A stretch of 64,000 nt of DNA from Telluribacter humicola (lineage in GTDB: Bacteria > Bacteroidota > Bacteroidia > Cytophagales > Spirosomataceae). Below the pieces are notes generated by a model. It did not search any database and was not told the origin of the DNA. It saw only the letters and a program-made list of their open reading frames with translations. The translations under genes and the position numbers were made by a program. Location of the stretch: NCBI RefSeq assembly GCF_017355935.1, contig NZ_JAFIQT010000001.1, positions 1,612,001 through 1,676,000 on the forward strand, in the 5' to 3' direction. Positions 18,640 to 27,128 of the stretch are shown piece after piece. The first letter of the stretch is position 1, and every line of letters starts with the position of its first letter.

Positions 18640-18731
18640 TATTATTTAAATAATTTTAAAAATTTCCTTCCGCAAGTGAGTATCCAGGCCATAGAATCGG
18701 ATACTAGTAGAAATAGCACAACAATCCGCGC

Positions 18732-19835
18732 ATGCATCGCTCCTATACCGGCTTACTAGACGCCCTGCTGGCCAATCCTGATTTCCTGCAATGGGCCAGA
18801 GGGGAGAAGCCTGAGGATGATGCACGGTGGGACCAATGGGTGGGCAATAATCCTGACCGCAGAGAGATTCTGCAGAAAGCCCGGGTACTGGCGAAGGTCA
18901 TGGAGGAGGCTCCGGTCGAAGTATCTGACGACTATATAGAATCCAGGATCAGGCAGGCCCTGACTATTGCCAAGCAGAAGGAGGTGAAGTCCTCCCAGGT
19001 GCGAAAGCTACTACCAGCCATAGGCTACCGTTGGGCGGTAGCAGCCTCGCTGCTGCTGGCGGTGGGAATAGGCATGGTCATTTACGGAATGCGGAAAGAC
19101 AACTCTCATGATGCAGTAGTGCTGGCGAAGGAGGAAAGGGGGCAGGCGGCTGACTCTACCCGGATACTGAATATGGACCGCGTGGTAAAGTATGTCCAGC
19201 TGCCGGACGGAAGCTCCGTGGTACTCCACCGAAACAGCAGCATCCGGTTCCCCAACCGGTTCGACCCGGCCAAACGGGAAGTGTACTTATCAGGGGAAGC
19301 ATTCTTTGAAGTGACCAAAAATCCGGCGCAGCCTTTCTATGTGTATGCCAATGAGCTGGTGGCGCAGGTACACGGGACGAGTTTCAGCGTCAAAGCAGGC
19401 CATCAGGACGGGCAGGTAGAGGTAGCCGTAAAGACGGGTAAGGTATGGGTATATACAAATAAGGAAGCGGAGGCGAGCAGGGGTGAGCCGGCAGCCAGAC
19501 TCATACTGACTCAAAACGAGCAGGCGAGTTTTGACCGGAATAATCTGACGCTGGTACGCTCAACGCAGAAGAGCCCTGTACTCCTGAACCTGGTCATCGA
19601 ACATCAGCCTTTTGCCTACTCTGAAGCTCCAATTGGTGAAGTATTCACCGCACTTAGCAAAGCGTATGGGGTAGATATTGAATACAACAAGGACCAGATG
19701 GCCAACTGCAGTATTACGGCTACGCTGGGGGATGAGCCACTGGAAAATAAGATCAAATGGATCTGTACGATACTGGAGGCCGACTACGAGATTACCGAGG
19801 AGAAGATACATATCAGAGGAAATTCCTGTCTATGA
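18732..19835 (+). CDS. FecR-type anti-sigma factor
   Basis: A 367-residue inner-membrane regulator. The cytoplasmic N-terminus (about 1-95) would hold the sigma factor. One transmembrane helix follows (about 99-118, RWAVAASLLLAVGIGMVIYG). The periplasmic FecR domain (about 155-260) has VQLPDGSSVVLHRNSSIRFP and REVYLSGEAFFEVTKN, and the C-terminal DUF4974 domain (about 290-365) has FTALSKAYGVDIEY. It relays the signal from the STN domain of the SusC at 20000 to the sigma factor at 18034. All three lie in order on one strand, which supports a single signalling unit. Confidence 0.93.
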   Translation: MHRSYTGLLDALLANPDFLQWARGEKPEDDARWDQWVGNNPDRREILQKARVLAKVMEEAPVEVSDDYIESRIRQALTIAKQKEVKSSQVRKLLPAIGYRWAVAASLLLAVGIGMVIYGMRKDNSHDAVVLAKEERGQAADSTRILNMDRVVKYVQLPDGSSVVLHRNSSIRFPNRFDPAKREVYLSGEAFFEVTKNPAQPFYVYANELVAQVHGTSFSVKAGHQDGQVEVAVKTGKVWVYTNKEAEASRGEPAARLILTQNEQASFDRNNLTLVRSTQKSPVLLNLVIEHQPFAYSEAPIGEVFTALSKAYGVDIEYNKDQMANCSITATLGDEPLENKIKWICTILEADYEITEEKIHIRGNSCL

Positions 19836-19889
19836 ATTAATAACCTAAACCCCTAACCCTATTCGATAAAACACACAGAGCACAAAAAA

Positions 19890-19917
19890 GGTGAACAGTG
19901 CGGCAACACCGTTCACC
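19890..19917 (+). terminator. Weak hairpin in the leader between fecR and susC
   Basis: GGTGAAC and GTTCACC pair around a 14-nt interval that can add three more pairs. No T-run follows, so it may be an RNA structure in the susC leader rather than a true terminator. Confidence 0.35.
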
Positions 19918-19999
19918 CCGATTGAAAATCCCCCGTTTCTAGGCTGGCGCAAAGAAAAGTCCCCATTGGGGATCAGGGAATTATTTTGCTGATTTTTTT

Positions 20000-22900
20000 A
20001 TGAACAACAAAACAGTCAAAAGTATGAAAAAAACCTTTTACCAGCGGAAATACCTGCTTAGAATTATGAGAATCAGCCTCATACAGTTGTTTGTTATTAT
20101 TCAGTTTTCGGGCTTATCCTTTGCTTCCAGCGGCTTTGCTCAGGAAGTACTGAATCGCCGACTGACGATCAGTGTCAAGGAAGAGCGGATAGGAGCGGCC
20201 CTCGAAAAGATCAGTAAGGCTTCGGGTGTTAACTTCATGTACAGCCCCGAGCTGATACGCTCACAGCGCAAGGTGACCTTCGATGCAAAAGAGGAGAAAC
20301 TGGAGTCGGTACTGAGCAGCTTCCTGGCTCCCCTGCAGATCTCCTACGAAGTATCAGGTACTCAGATCCTCCTGAAAAGATCAGTTGCTAAGCCTGTAGA
20401 TCAGCCGGAGGTGATCAAAACTTCTCAGAATGTGCTATTTCCGGTCAAAGGAAAAGTCGTGGATGGAAGTGGCGAAGGAATACCTGGAGCGACTGTGGTT
20501 GTAAAAAACAGCTCGGTAGGTACCACCACCGATGTGGATGGTAACTTCACCATCAATGTACCCGATGGAAGTACTACCCTGGTTGTATCCTCCATTGGCT
20601 TCCTGACGCAGGAAATCAATGTGGCCAATAAATCACAGGTAACAGTGACGCTGCAGGGCGATATCAAAACCCTGAGCGAAGTAGTCGTAACGGGTTATTC
20701 TTCTCAATCTAAAAGAGATATCACCGGTGCGGTATCTACCGTAGATGCTGCCGAGCTAACCAAAGTAGCGGCTCCTAACGTAGCCCAGCAGCTGCAGGGC
20801 CGCGTATCGGGCGTAACCGTAACCTCCAACAACACCCCCGGTGGTGAAGCTACCGTTCGTATTCGTGGTTTTGGGACGGTCAATGACAACGATCCGCTGT
20901 ACATCATTGACGGGGTACCTACCAAAGGTGGCCTCAACAGCATCAACCCCAATAACATAGAGTCGATGCAGGTACTGAAAGATGCCTCTTCGGCTTCTAT
21001 TTATGGTGCACGCGCGGCCAATGGGGTCATCATCATCACGACCAAGAAAGGAAAGATCGGGGCACCTCAGTTTACATTCAACGGCCGCACCGGTATCCAG
21101 ACAGGTAAGGTGGATCTGGGCCTGATCAGAGATCCGCAGCTATTCGGTGACCTGCTCTGGACCCAGCGCCGGAACGCCGGTGTACTGACCAACGGCAATC
21201 CGTCACACCAGCAGTACGGTAACGGTCCTGCAGCCGTAGTACCTGACTACATACTGGCGGGTTCTGCCTATGGTCTGCCAGCCACGGATCCCCGGGTAAA
21301 TCCTTCGCTGTACAACTACAATGCAGCTGGTTTCTACCAGATCGTAGAAGCAAATAAGGAAGGTACCGACTGGCACCAGGAAATCCTTCGACCGGCGCCT
21401 ATTCAGGAGTACAACCTGGGAGCTACCGGTGGTACCGAAAGCGGCCGCTACGCCATCTCCCTGAACTACTTCAAGCAGGATGGGGTGATGATCCATACTA
21501 CGTTTGACCGTTACTCACTTCGCTCTAACACGGAGTTTACGTTCAGGAAGCGGGTACGTTTCGGCGAAAATCTGGAAGTAAGCTACACCCAGAACAAAGG
21601 ATACTACCACAACAACGGTACCGCCAGCACCGCCAACAACCAGGATGGTAACCCCATCGGTAACGGATATCGTATTCCTTCGATCATTCCGGTGTATGAC
21701 ATCATGGGTAACTTCGCGGCTACCCGTGCGGCTGGCCTTGGGCCCGCTACTAACCCGGTAGCCCAGCTCTGGAGATCGCGCAACAACCAGTTGAATACCT
21801 TCCGTGCCTTCGGAAACGTATACGCCGAAGCAGACATTATGAAGGACCTGGTGGCCCGGACGAGCATAGGTGTCGACTATACCAATGCCAACCGCGTATC
21901 CTACGTACTGATGGACCTGGAAGAGGCCGAGATTGAAGCCGCTAACTCACTGACCAATGCCAACGCCTACGATATCAACTGGACCTGGACCAACACGCTT
22001 AACTACAGCAAATCATTCGCTGATATACATAAGTTGAGCTTACTGGCCGGTACTGAAGCTATCAAAGGTTCAGGTAAAAACTTTACGGCAACCCGTACGA
22101 CCTTCTTCTCGGAAGATCCATTATTCATGTACCTCAACTCGGGTACGGCCGGTATCAACAACAGTGGCACCGGTTACGAGTGGGCGCTCTTCTCAGTATT
22201 CGGTAAGGCTAACTACTCCCTCCTGGACCGCTACCTACTCGAAGCTACCGTACGTCGCGATGGCTCGTCGCGCTTCGGTCAGAACAACCGCTATGGTACC
22301 TTCCCGGCGTTCAGTGCCGGATGGCGCATCTCGCAGGAAGGATTCATGTCGGGTCTGACCTGGCTGGATGATCTGAAGCTGAGAGCAGGCTGGGGACAAA
22401 CCGGTAACCAGGAGATAGGTAACTACAACGGTTTCAGTACCTACCGCTCTACCCTGAACCAGTCGTCTTACCCGATTAACGGTTCCAACAGCTCCGTAGT
22501 GGCTGGATTTGATACCGAAGCTTTTGGTAACCAGGATGCCAAGTGGGAAACTACTACGCAGACCAACATTGGTCTGGACGCGACCTTCCTGAAAGGCAAG
22601 TTTGGCTTCAACCTGGATGTATACAACCGTGTTACATCGGATATGCTGTACCAGGTAGCGCTGCCGGCCACGCAGGGGGTAGCTACTATACCTTTCGTGA
22701 ACGTAGGCGAAATGAGCAACAAGGGACTTGACCTGGCTCTTAACTACAACGACAAAGCCCTGAACGGTGACCTGACCTACTCGGTAGGCCTTAACTTCTC
22801 TACCTATAAGAACAACGTAGTAAAGCTTAACAACAGCGCCACGGCCGTACTGCTGGGACCAGCTATCCGTAGCTATACCTGGACGCGCTCCGTAGCTGGT

Positions 22901-23584
22901 ATGCCGCTGTACTCTTTCTACGGTCTGAAAATCGACGGTATCTATCAGAATCAGGGTGAAGTTGACGCCGGACCCAAGTACCCCGGTTACGCAGCGGTAG
23001 GTAAGTACAAGTACCAGGACACTGACGGTGACGGTACTATTACGGACAACGACCGTGTGTTCCTAGGTAATCCGCATCCTGACTTTACTTACGGTATCAA
23101 CCTGAACCTGGGCTATAAGAACTTCGATTTCTCGGCCTTCCTGCAGGGGGTACAGGGCAACCAGGTACTTAATATGGTGAAGCGTTGGGTTGACTTTAAC
23201 AACCAGGCCGGTAACCGTAGTCTCCGTATGCTGTACGACTCATGGACTCCTGAAAATCCTGACGCCGTACTGCCCATCCTGGATGCCAACGACAGCCGCA
23301 GCCAGCAGCCTTCCAGCTACTTCATTGAAGACGGCTCGTACCTGCGTATGAAGAACATCACCCTGGGCTATACACTGCCTACCACTGCGCTGTCAAAGAT
23401 TGGCTTGTCAAGTGCCCGGGTGTACGTGCAGGCTCAGAACCTGTTCACCATCACCAAGTACAGCGGTATCGATCCTGAGATTACCTCGGTGGGTTCAACA
23501 CCGGGTAGTACTGTGCTGGGTATCGATCAGGGTAACTACCCAAGCGCCAAAATGTACCAGATCGGAATCAACTTCGGATTCTAA
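20000..23584 (+). CDS. SusC-type TonB-dependent receptor with STN signalling domain
   Basis: A 1194-residue outer-membrane transporter for an oligosaccharide or glycoside. Domains in order: signal sequence (about 20-48); STN domain (about 55-130, with LTISVKEERIGAALEKIS); CarboxypepD_reg-like domain (about 150-230); plug (about 240-360, with VVTGYSSQSKRDITGAV, the SusC hallmark LYIIDGVPTKGGLNSINP and ASSASIYGARAANGVIIIT); then a 22-strand-type barrel ending YQIGINFGF. The STN domain is the piece that talks to the FecR protein encoded just upstream. The partner SusD lies 56 bp downstream. The substrate is unknown; the downstream 3-keto-sugar enzymes point to a glycoside. Confidence 0.96.
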   Translation: MNNKTVKSMKKTFYQRKYLLRIMRISLIQLFVIIQFSGLSFASSGFAQEVLNRRLTISVKEERIGAALEKISKASGVNFMYSPELIRSQRKVTFDAKEEKLESVLSSFLAPLQISYEVSGTQILLKRSVAKPVDQPEVIKTSQNVLFPVKGKVVDGSGEGIPGATVVVKNSSVGTTTDVDGNFTINVPDGSTTLVVSSIGFLTQEINVANKSQVTVTLQGDIKTLSEVVVTGYSSQSKRDITGAVSTVDAAELTKVAAPNVAQQLQGRVSGVTVTSNNTPGGEATVRIRGFGTVNDNDPLYIIDGVPTKGGLNSINPNNIESMQVLKDASSASIYGARAANGVIIITTKKGKIGAPQFTFNGRTGIQTGKVDLGLIRDPQLFGDLLWTQRRNAGVLTNGNPSHQQYGNGPAAVVPDYILAGSAYGLPATDPRVNPSLYNYNAAGFYQIVEANKEGTDWHQEILRPAPIQEYNLGATGGTESGRYAISLNYFKQDGVMIHTTFDRYSLRSNTEFTFRKRVRFGENLEVSYTQNKGYYHNNGTASTANNQDGNPIGNGYRIPSIIPVYDIMGNFAATRAAGLGPATNPVAQLWRSRNNQLNTFRAFGNVYAEADIMKDLVARTSIGVDYTNANRVSYVLMDLEEAEIEAANSLTNANAYDINWTWTNTLNYSKSFADIHKLSLLAGTEAIKGSGKNFTATRTTFFSEDPLFMYLNSGTAGINNSGTGYEWALFSVFGKANYSLLDRYLLEATVRRDGSSRFGQNNRYGTFPAFSAGWRISQEGFMSGLTWLDDLKLRAGWGQTGNQEIGNYNGFSTYRSTLNQSSYPINGSNSSVVAGFDTEAFGNQDAKWETTTQTNIGLDATFLKGKFGFNLDVYNRVTSDMLYQVALPATQGVATIPFVNVGEMSNKGLDLALNYNDKALNGDLTYSVGLNFSTYKNNVVKLNNSATAVLLGPAIRSYTWTRSVAGMPLYSFYGLKIDGIYQNQGEVDAGPKYPGYAAVGKYKYQDTDGDGTITDNDRVFLGNPHPDFTYGINLNLGYKNFDFSAFLQGVQGNQVLNMVKRWVDFNNQAGNRSLRMLYDSWTPENPDAVLPILDANDSRSQQPSSYFIEDGSYLRMKNITLGYTLPTTALSKIGLSSARVYVQAQNLFTITKYSGIDPEITSVGSTPGSTVLGIDQGNYPSAKMYQIGINFGF

Positions 23585-23640
23585 TCCGCGGGTGTAGTAA
23601 GAAGTATTTTATCTAAGAACCTCAAGTCTATTCTAAGTAT

Positions 23641-25305
23641 ATGAAAAAGAAAGTCTTAGTAGTTGCGGCATTGGTCAGCATGGGAATGATGACTTCCTGT
23701 GGCAGCGAGTTTCTGGAAACCACTCCGCTGGGTGTAGCCAATGAGCAGATGCTCGCCAACAAAGCAGGTGTAAACGCGGTGTTGATCGGGGCGTACAGCT
23801 TACTGGATGGAGTAGGAGCCGGGCCAACCAACACGGCATCATCCAGTAACTGGATCTACGGATCGGTAGCGTCGGATGATGCTTATAAAGGTAGTGACGT
23901 AGGGGATCAGGCTCAGATCACCACCATCGAGCGGTATCAGAACCAGGCCGATATTGGTGCCTTTAACGATAAGTGGGTAGCTATTTACGATGGCGTATCA
24001 CGCTCCAACGATGTACTTAAGCTGATCGCAAAAGCAAACGATATGTCCGAGGCGGAGAAAAAGCAGGCCATGGGCGAAGCCCGCTTCCTGCGGGCCTGGT
24101 ACCACTTCGAAGCCAAAAAGCTCTGGAACATGGTACCTTACGTGGACGAAAACGTAACTGACTACATCAACCTGCCGAACGATAAGGATATATGGCCTAA
24201 CATTGAGGCTGATTTCCAGTACGCGATAGATAACCTTTCCGAGACCAAAGCGGCCGTAGGTAGAGCCAGTAAGTGGACGGCCAAAGCCGTACTGGCCAAA
24301 GCACACATGTACCAGAGCGACTACGCGGCGGCCAAGCCTCTGCTGGACGATGTGATCACTAATGGGCCGTTCTCGCTGGTCAACAGCTACCACGACAACT
24401 TCCGGATTGCTACCGAAAACAACACTGAGTCGGTATTTGAAGTACAGATGTCGGTAGGTGATGGTGGACTTGGTCAGAATGGTAGCTGGGGCGATAACTG
24501 GAACTTCCCCTACGGATCGGCTCCCGGTGGTTGCTGCGGTTTCTACCAGCCTTCCCAGAACCTGGTGAATGCTTTCAAGACCGATGCCAACGGTTTGCCC
24601 CTGCTGGATACTTTTAATGAGGTAGATGTGAAGAATGACGAAGGCCTGGCTTCATCGGCTGCCTTTACTCCCTACGAAGGTACCCTGGACCCCCGTCTGG
24701 ACTGGACCGTAGGCCGCAGAGGTATCCCCTTCCTGAACTGGGGTGTACACCCCGGTAGAAACTGGATCCGTGATCAGAGCTTTGGTGGTCCGTATACCTT
24801 TAAGAAATTCTTTGCCTATAGCGGCGAAAACGCCGGAGCTGAGTCTCCCCGTGCCAACTCCAATAACTACCGTGCCCTGCGCTTTGCTGACATATTGCTG
24901 ATGCGTGCCGAAGTAGCCGTAGAAGAAGGCGACCTGGACACCGCGCTGAAGATCGTAAACCAGATCAGAACTCGTGCCGGTAACGTAGTCGTAACCACGG
25001 CCGATGGGAAGCCTGCCGCTAACTACCTGGTAAAGCCTTACCCGTCATTCCCAAGTCAGGAGTACGCCCGCAAAGCGGTACGTTTTGAGCGTCGTGTGGA
25101 ACTGGCGATGGAAGGTCACCGCTTCTTTGACCTGGTGCGCTGGGGCGTAGCTGATCAGACGCTGAACGCGTACCTGGCCAAAGAGAGTCAGAAGAGAACC
25201 TACCTGAACGGAGCTACCTTCGTCAAGGGTAAGAATGAGTACTTCCCGATCCCACAGGCTCAGATTGATATCATGGGAGCCAGTGTCCTGAAACAGAATC
25301 CCTAA
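23641..25305 (+). CDS. SusD/RagB-type surface substrate-binding lipoprotein
   Basis: A 554-residue lipoprotein (MKKKVLVVAALVSMGMMTSC, lipidated Cys20) that forms the lid of the SusC transporter and captures the substrate outside the cell. SusD features are FLETTPLGVANEQ after the lipobox, the helical TPR-like region with ARFLRAWYHFEAKKLWNMVP, FADILLMRAEVAVEEGD, and the C-terminal FERRVELAMEGHRFFDLVRWG with YFPIPQAQIDI. It directly follows SusC, and a strong hairpin follows it, so SusC and SusD form a transcription segment of their own. Confidence 0.95.
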   Translation: MKKKVLVVAALVSMGMMTSCGSEFLETTPLGVANEQMLANKAGVNAVLIGAYSLLDGVGAGPTNTASSSNWIYGSVASDDAYKGSDVGDQAQITTIERYQNQADIGAFNDKWVAIYDGVSRSNDVLKLIAKANDMSEAEKKQAMGEARFLRAWYHFEAKKLWNMVPYVDENVTDYINLPNDKDIWPNIEADFQYAIDNLSETKAAVGRASKWTAKAVLAKAHMYQSDYAAAKPLLDDVITNGPFSLVNSYHDNFRIATENNTESVFEVQMSVGDGGLGQNGSWGDNWNFPYGSAPGGCCGFYQPSQNLVNAFKTDANGLPLLDTFNEVDVKNDEGLASSAAFTPYEGTLDPRLDWTVGRRGIPFLNWGVHPGRNWIRDQSFGGPYTFKKFFAYSGENAGAESPRANSNNYRALRFADILLMRAEVAVEEGDLDTALKIVNQIRTRAGNVVVTTADGKPAANYLVKPYPSFPSQEYARKAVRFERRVELAMEGHRFFDLVRWGVADQTLNAYLAKESQKRTYLNGATFVKGKNEYFPIPQAQIDIMGASVLKQNP

Positions 25306-25313
25306 ACTCTTTA

Positions 25314-25352
25314 TTCGCCTGCCTCCTATATATCTGAGGCAGGCGAAAATTT
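25314..25352 (+). terminator. Strong hairpin after susD
   Basis: A perfect 12-bp inverted repeat (TTCGCCTGCCTC with its complement, 10-nt loop) followed by AAAATTTT. It may end the susCD message or only reduce read-through into the downstream enzyme genes, which lie on the same strand. Confidence 0.75.
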
Positions 25353-25410
25353 TATAGGTAAAAACGGTACCTCACCGTGTTTTTATACTATTCCTAACTC
25401 CTTATTAATC

Positions 25411-26388
25411 ATGCAAGATAGTATACGTACTACGGATGAAGCCCATTCATCCAGAAGAAGCTGGCTTAAGGCGACTGCCCTGGCCGGAGCCGCCGTACTA
25501 GCCGGTCAGTCAACCCAGGCTGAGGCCACTGCTGCCCCTGCCGTGGCGCCACCACCTGCCAAAAGGATCCCATTGGCGGTATCCACCTACTCATACTGGC
25601 ACTTTCAGGAGCAGAAGTACCCCATCGAAAAAGTGATCGAAAACGCGGCTCGTCTGGGCTTTGAAGGGGTAGAGATCCTGCACCGCCAGATGAAGAACGA
25701 AACCATTCCGTACATGAATAAGCTCAAGCGTCTGGCGTTTGACAACGGACTGGCCCTGCCGATGCTTTCGATTCACCAGAGCTTTGTACAACCCAAAGCC
25801 GAGGACCGCAAAAAAGACATTGAGCATACTAAGCGCTGCATCGATCTGGCTACCCAGATGGGCATACCCGCTATCCGTATGAACACCGGAAGCTGGCGTA
25901 CCGTCAAGCGCGATGCCAACTACTACAAGACCGGTCAGGAGCCGCCTATTGAAGGCTATACCGATAAAGACGCCATCCAATGGTGCATAGATTCTTTGGG
26001 CGAATGTCTGGTAACGGCCGAAAAAGCCGGTGTGGTGCTGGCCATCGAAAACCACTGGGGACTATCCTCCAACATCGACTACCTGCTCGAAATATATAAG
26101 CCACTCGCTTCATCGCCCGCTATGGGGATGAATGTCGATACGGGCAACTTCGTAGGTGACCCTTACTCACAGTTTGAGCGCCTGGCTCCCTATGCTACTA
26201 TCGTACAGGCCAAGACCTACTACGGCGGAGGTCACTTCTACGATCTGAACCTGGATTACAAAAAGATAGCGAACATCCTGCGTAAGGCCAACTTCAAAGG
26301 CTACGTGTCCCTGGAAATGGAGGGTAAAGAAGATCCCGAAACGGCAGTGCCCAAGAGCCTTAAGGTACTTCGTGATGTATTTAGCTGA
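25411..26388 (+). CDS. Secreted sugar phosphate isomerase/epimerase family TIM-barrel protein
   Basis: A 325-residue AP endonuclease-2/xylose isomerase-like TIM barrel. The N-terminus has a Tat-like signal ([19 protein letters not shown], Arg15-Arg16), suggesting periplasmic location. Barrel motifs include [12 protein letters not shown] (metal-ligand Glu), [21 protein letters not shown] (Glu) and [12 protein letters not shown] (Asp), the usual divalent-metal site. Relatives act on free or keto sugars as epimerases, isomerases or lyases. Next to a GMC dehydrogenase and DUF1080 domains it is a candidate for handling a 3-keto sugar, which is inference. It starts 106 bp after susD, beyond a hairpin. 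Confidence 0.85.
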   Translation: MQDSIRTTDEAHSSRRSWLKATALAGAAVLAGQSTQAEATAAPAVAPPPAKRIPLAVSTYSYWHFQEQKYPIEKVIENAARLGFEGVEILHRQMKNETIPYMNKLKRLAFDNGLALPMLSIHQSFVQPKAEDRKKDIEHTKRCIDLATQMGIPAIRMNTGSWRTVKRDANYYKTGQEPPIEGYTDKDAIQWCIDSLGECLVTAEKAGVVLAIENHWGLSSNIDYLLEIYKPLASSPAMGMNVDTGNFVGDPYSQFERLAPYATIVQAKTYYGGGHFYDLNLDYKKIANILRKANFKGYVSLEMEGKEDPETAVPKSLKVLRDVFS

Positions 26389-26459
26389 TCATTCCTGACC
26401 TAATACTAATGATAAGATCCATCGGGTCAGGTACCGGATGCTTAAACTACTAGTGCTAC

Positions 26460-26996
26460 ATGAAAAGACGATCCGCTATAAAAAGCCTGGGGCTGGCACT
26501 GGGAGGACTAGTGAGTCTGCCTGCCTGGGCTTCCAACTGGACTCCCGAATCGGTAGGTCCGGCTACTGCGCTTTCTACCGGTGAAGAGGCCCTGCTGGCC
26601 GAGCTGGTAGAAGCCATCATTCCCCGGACTACCAACGCCGCCGGTGTGGTATCGCCCGGTGCCAAAGAATTAGGAGTACACCAGTTCGCCGCCCGCATGA
26701 TCAGGGACTGCCTGGGCGAGCCGGCACAAGCCAGCCTGAAAGAAGGTCTTGTTTCCACCGATAAGCTTTCCAACCAGACGTACCAGAAAGGCTTTGCAGC
26801 CCTTACTCCCAAGGAAAAGGTAGCAGTATTGACCTCCATGAGTAACTCAGCCGATGCTACAACAAAGGGTTTTGTCAGTATGATCAAAAATTTGACGATC
26901 CGGGGCTATACCAACTCGGAGTACTACATGACCCAAGTACTCAAGTACAACATGGCCCCCGGCTACTACCACGGCTGCGTACCTGTAGTGCAATGA
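26460..26996 (+). CDS. Gluconate 2-dehydrogenase subunit 3 family protein (small subunit, Tat-exported)
   Basis: A 178-residue protein of the Gluconate_2-dh3 family. It starts with MKRRSAIKSLGLALGGLVSLP, a twin-arginine-type signal, and carries the family pattern EALLAELVEAIIPRTTNAAG and GAKELGVHQFAARMIRDC, ending YYHGCVPVVQ. In related dehydrogenases this small subunit pairs with a GMC flavoprotein and carries it through the Tat pore. The GMC gene 133 bp downstream has no signal of its own, so the two products very likely form one periplasmic dehydrogenase. Confidence 0.9.
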   Translation: MKRRSAIKSLGLALGGLVSLPAWASNWTPESVGPATALSTGEEALLAELVEAIIPRTTNAAGVVSPGAKELGVHQFAARMIRDCLGEPAQASLKEGLVSTDKLSNQTYQKGFAALTPKEKVAVLTSMSNSADATTKGFVSMIKNLTIRGYTNSEYYMTQVLKYNMAPGYYHGCVPVVQ

Positions 26997-27021
26997 CCAG
27001 TGACCAGTGACCAATGAGTGA
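26994..27021. repeat. Heptanucleotide tandem repeat at the end of the small-subunit gene
   Basis: TGACCAG, TGACCAG, TGACCAA and TGAGTGA follow one another. The first copy begins with the stop codon TGA of the small-subunit gene. It is a short 7-bp-period simple repeat in the 132-bp gap before the GMC gene. Confidence 0.75.
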
Positions 27022-27128
27022 TTTAGTGAATGAGAGAATAAAACAACAATCACAACTCATTAACTAAATAGATCATTCAGAATTCAATATTCAACATCGC
27101 ACCGGCGACCCGGTCAGAATTTCAAGAC

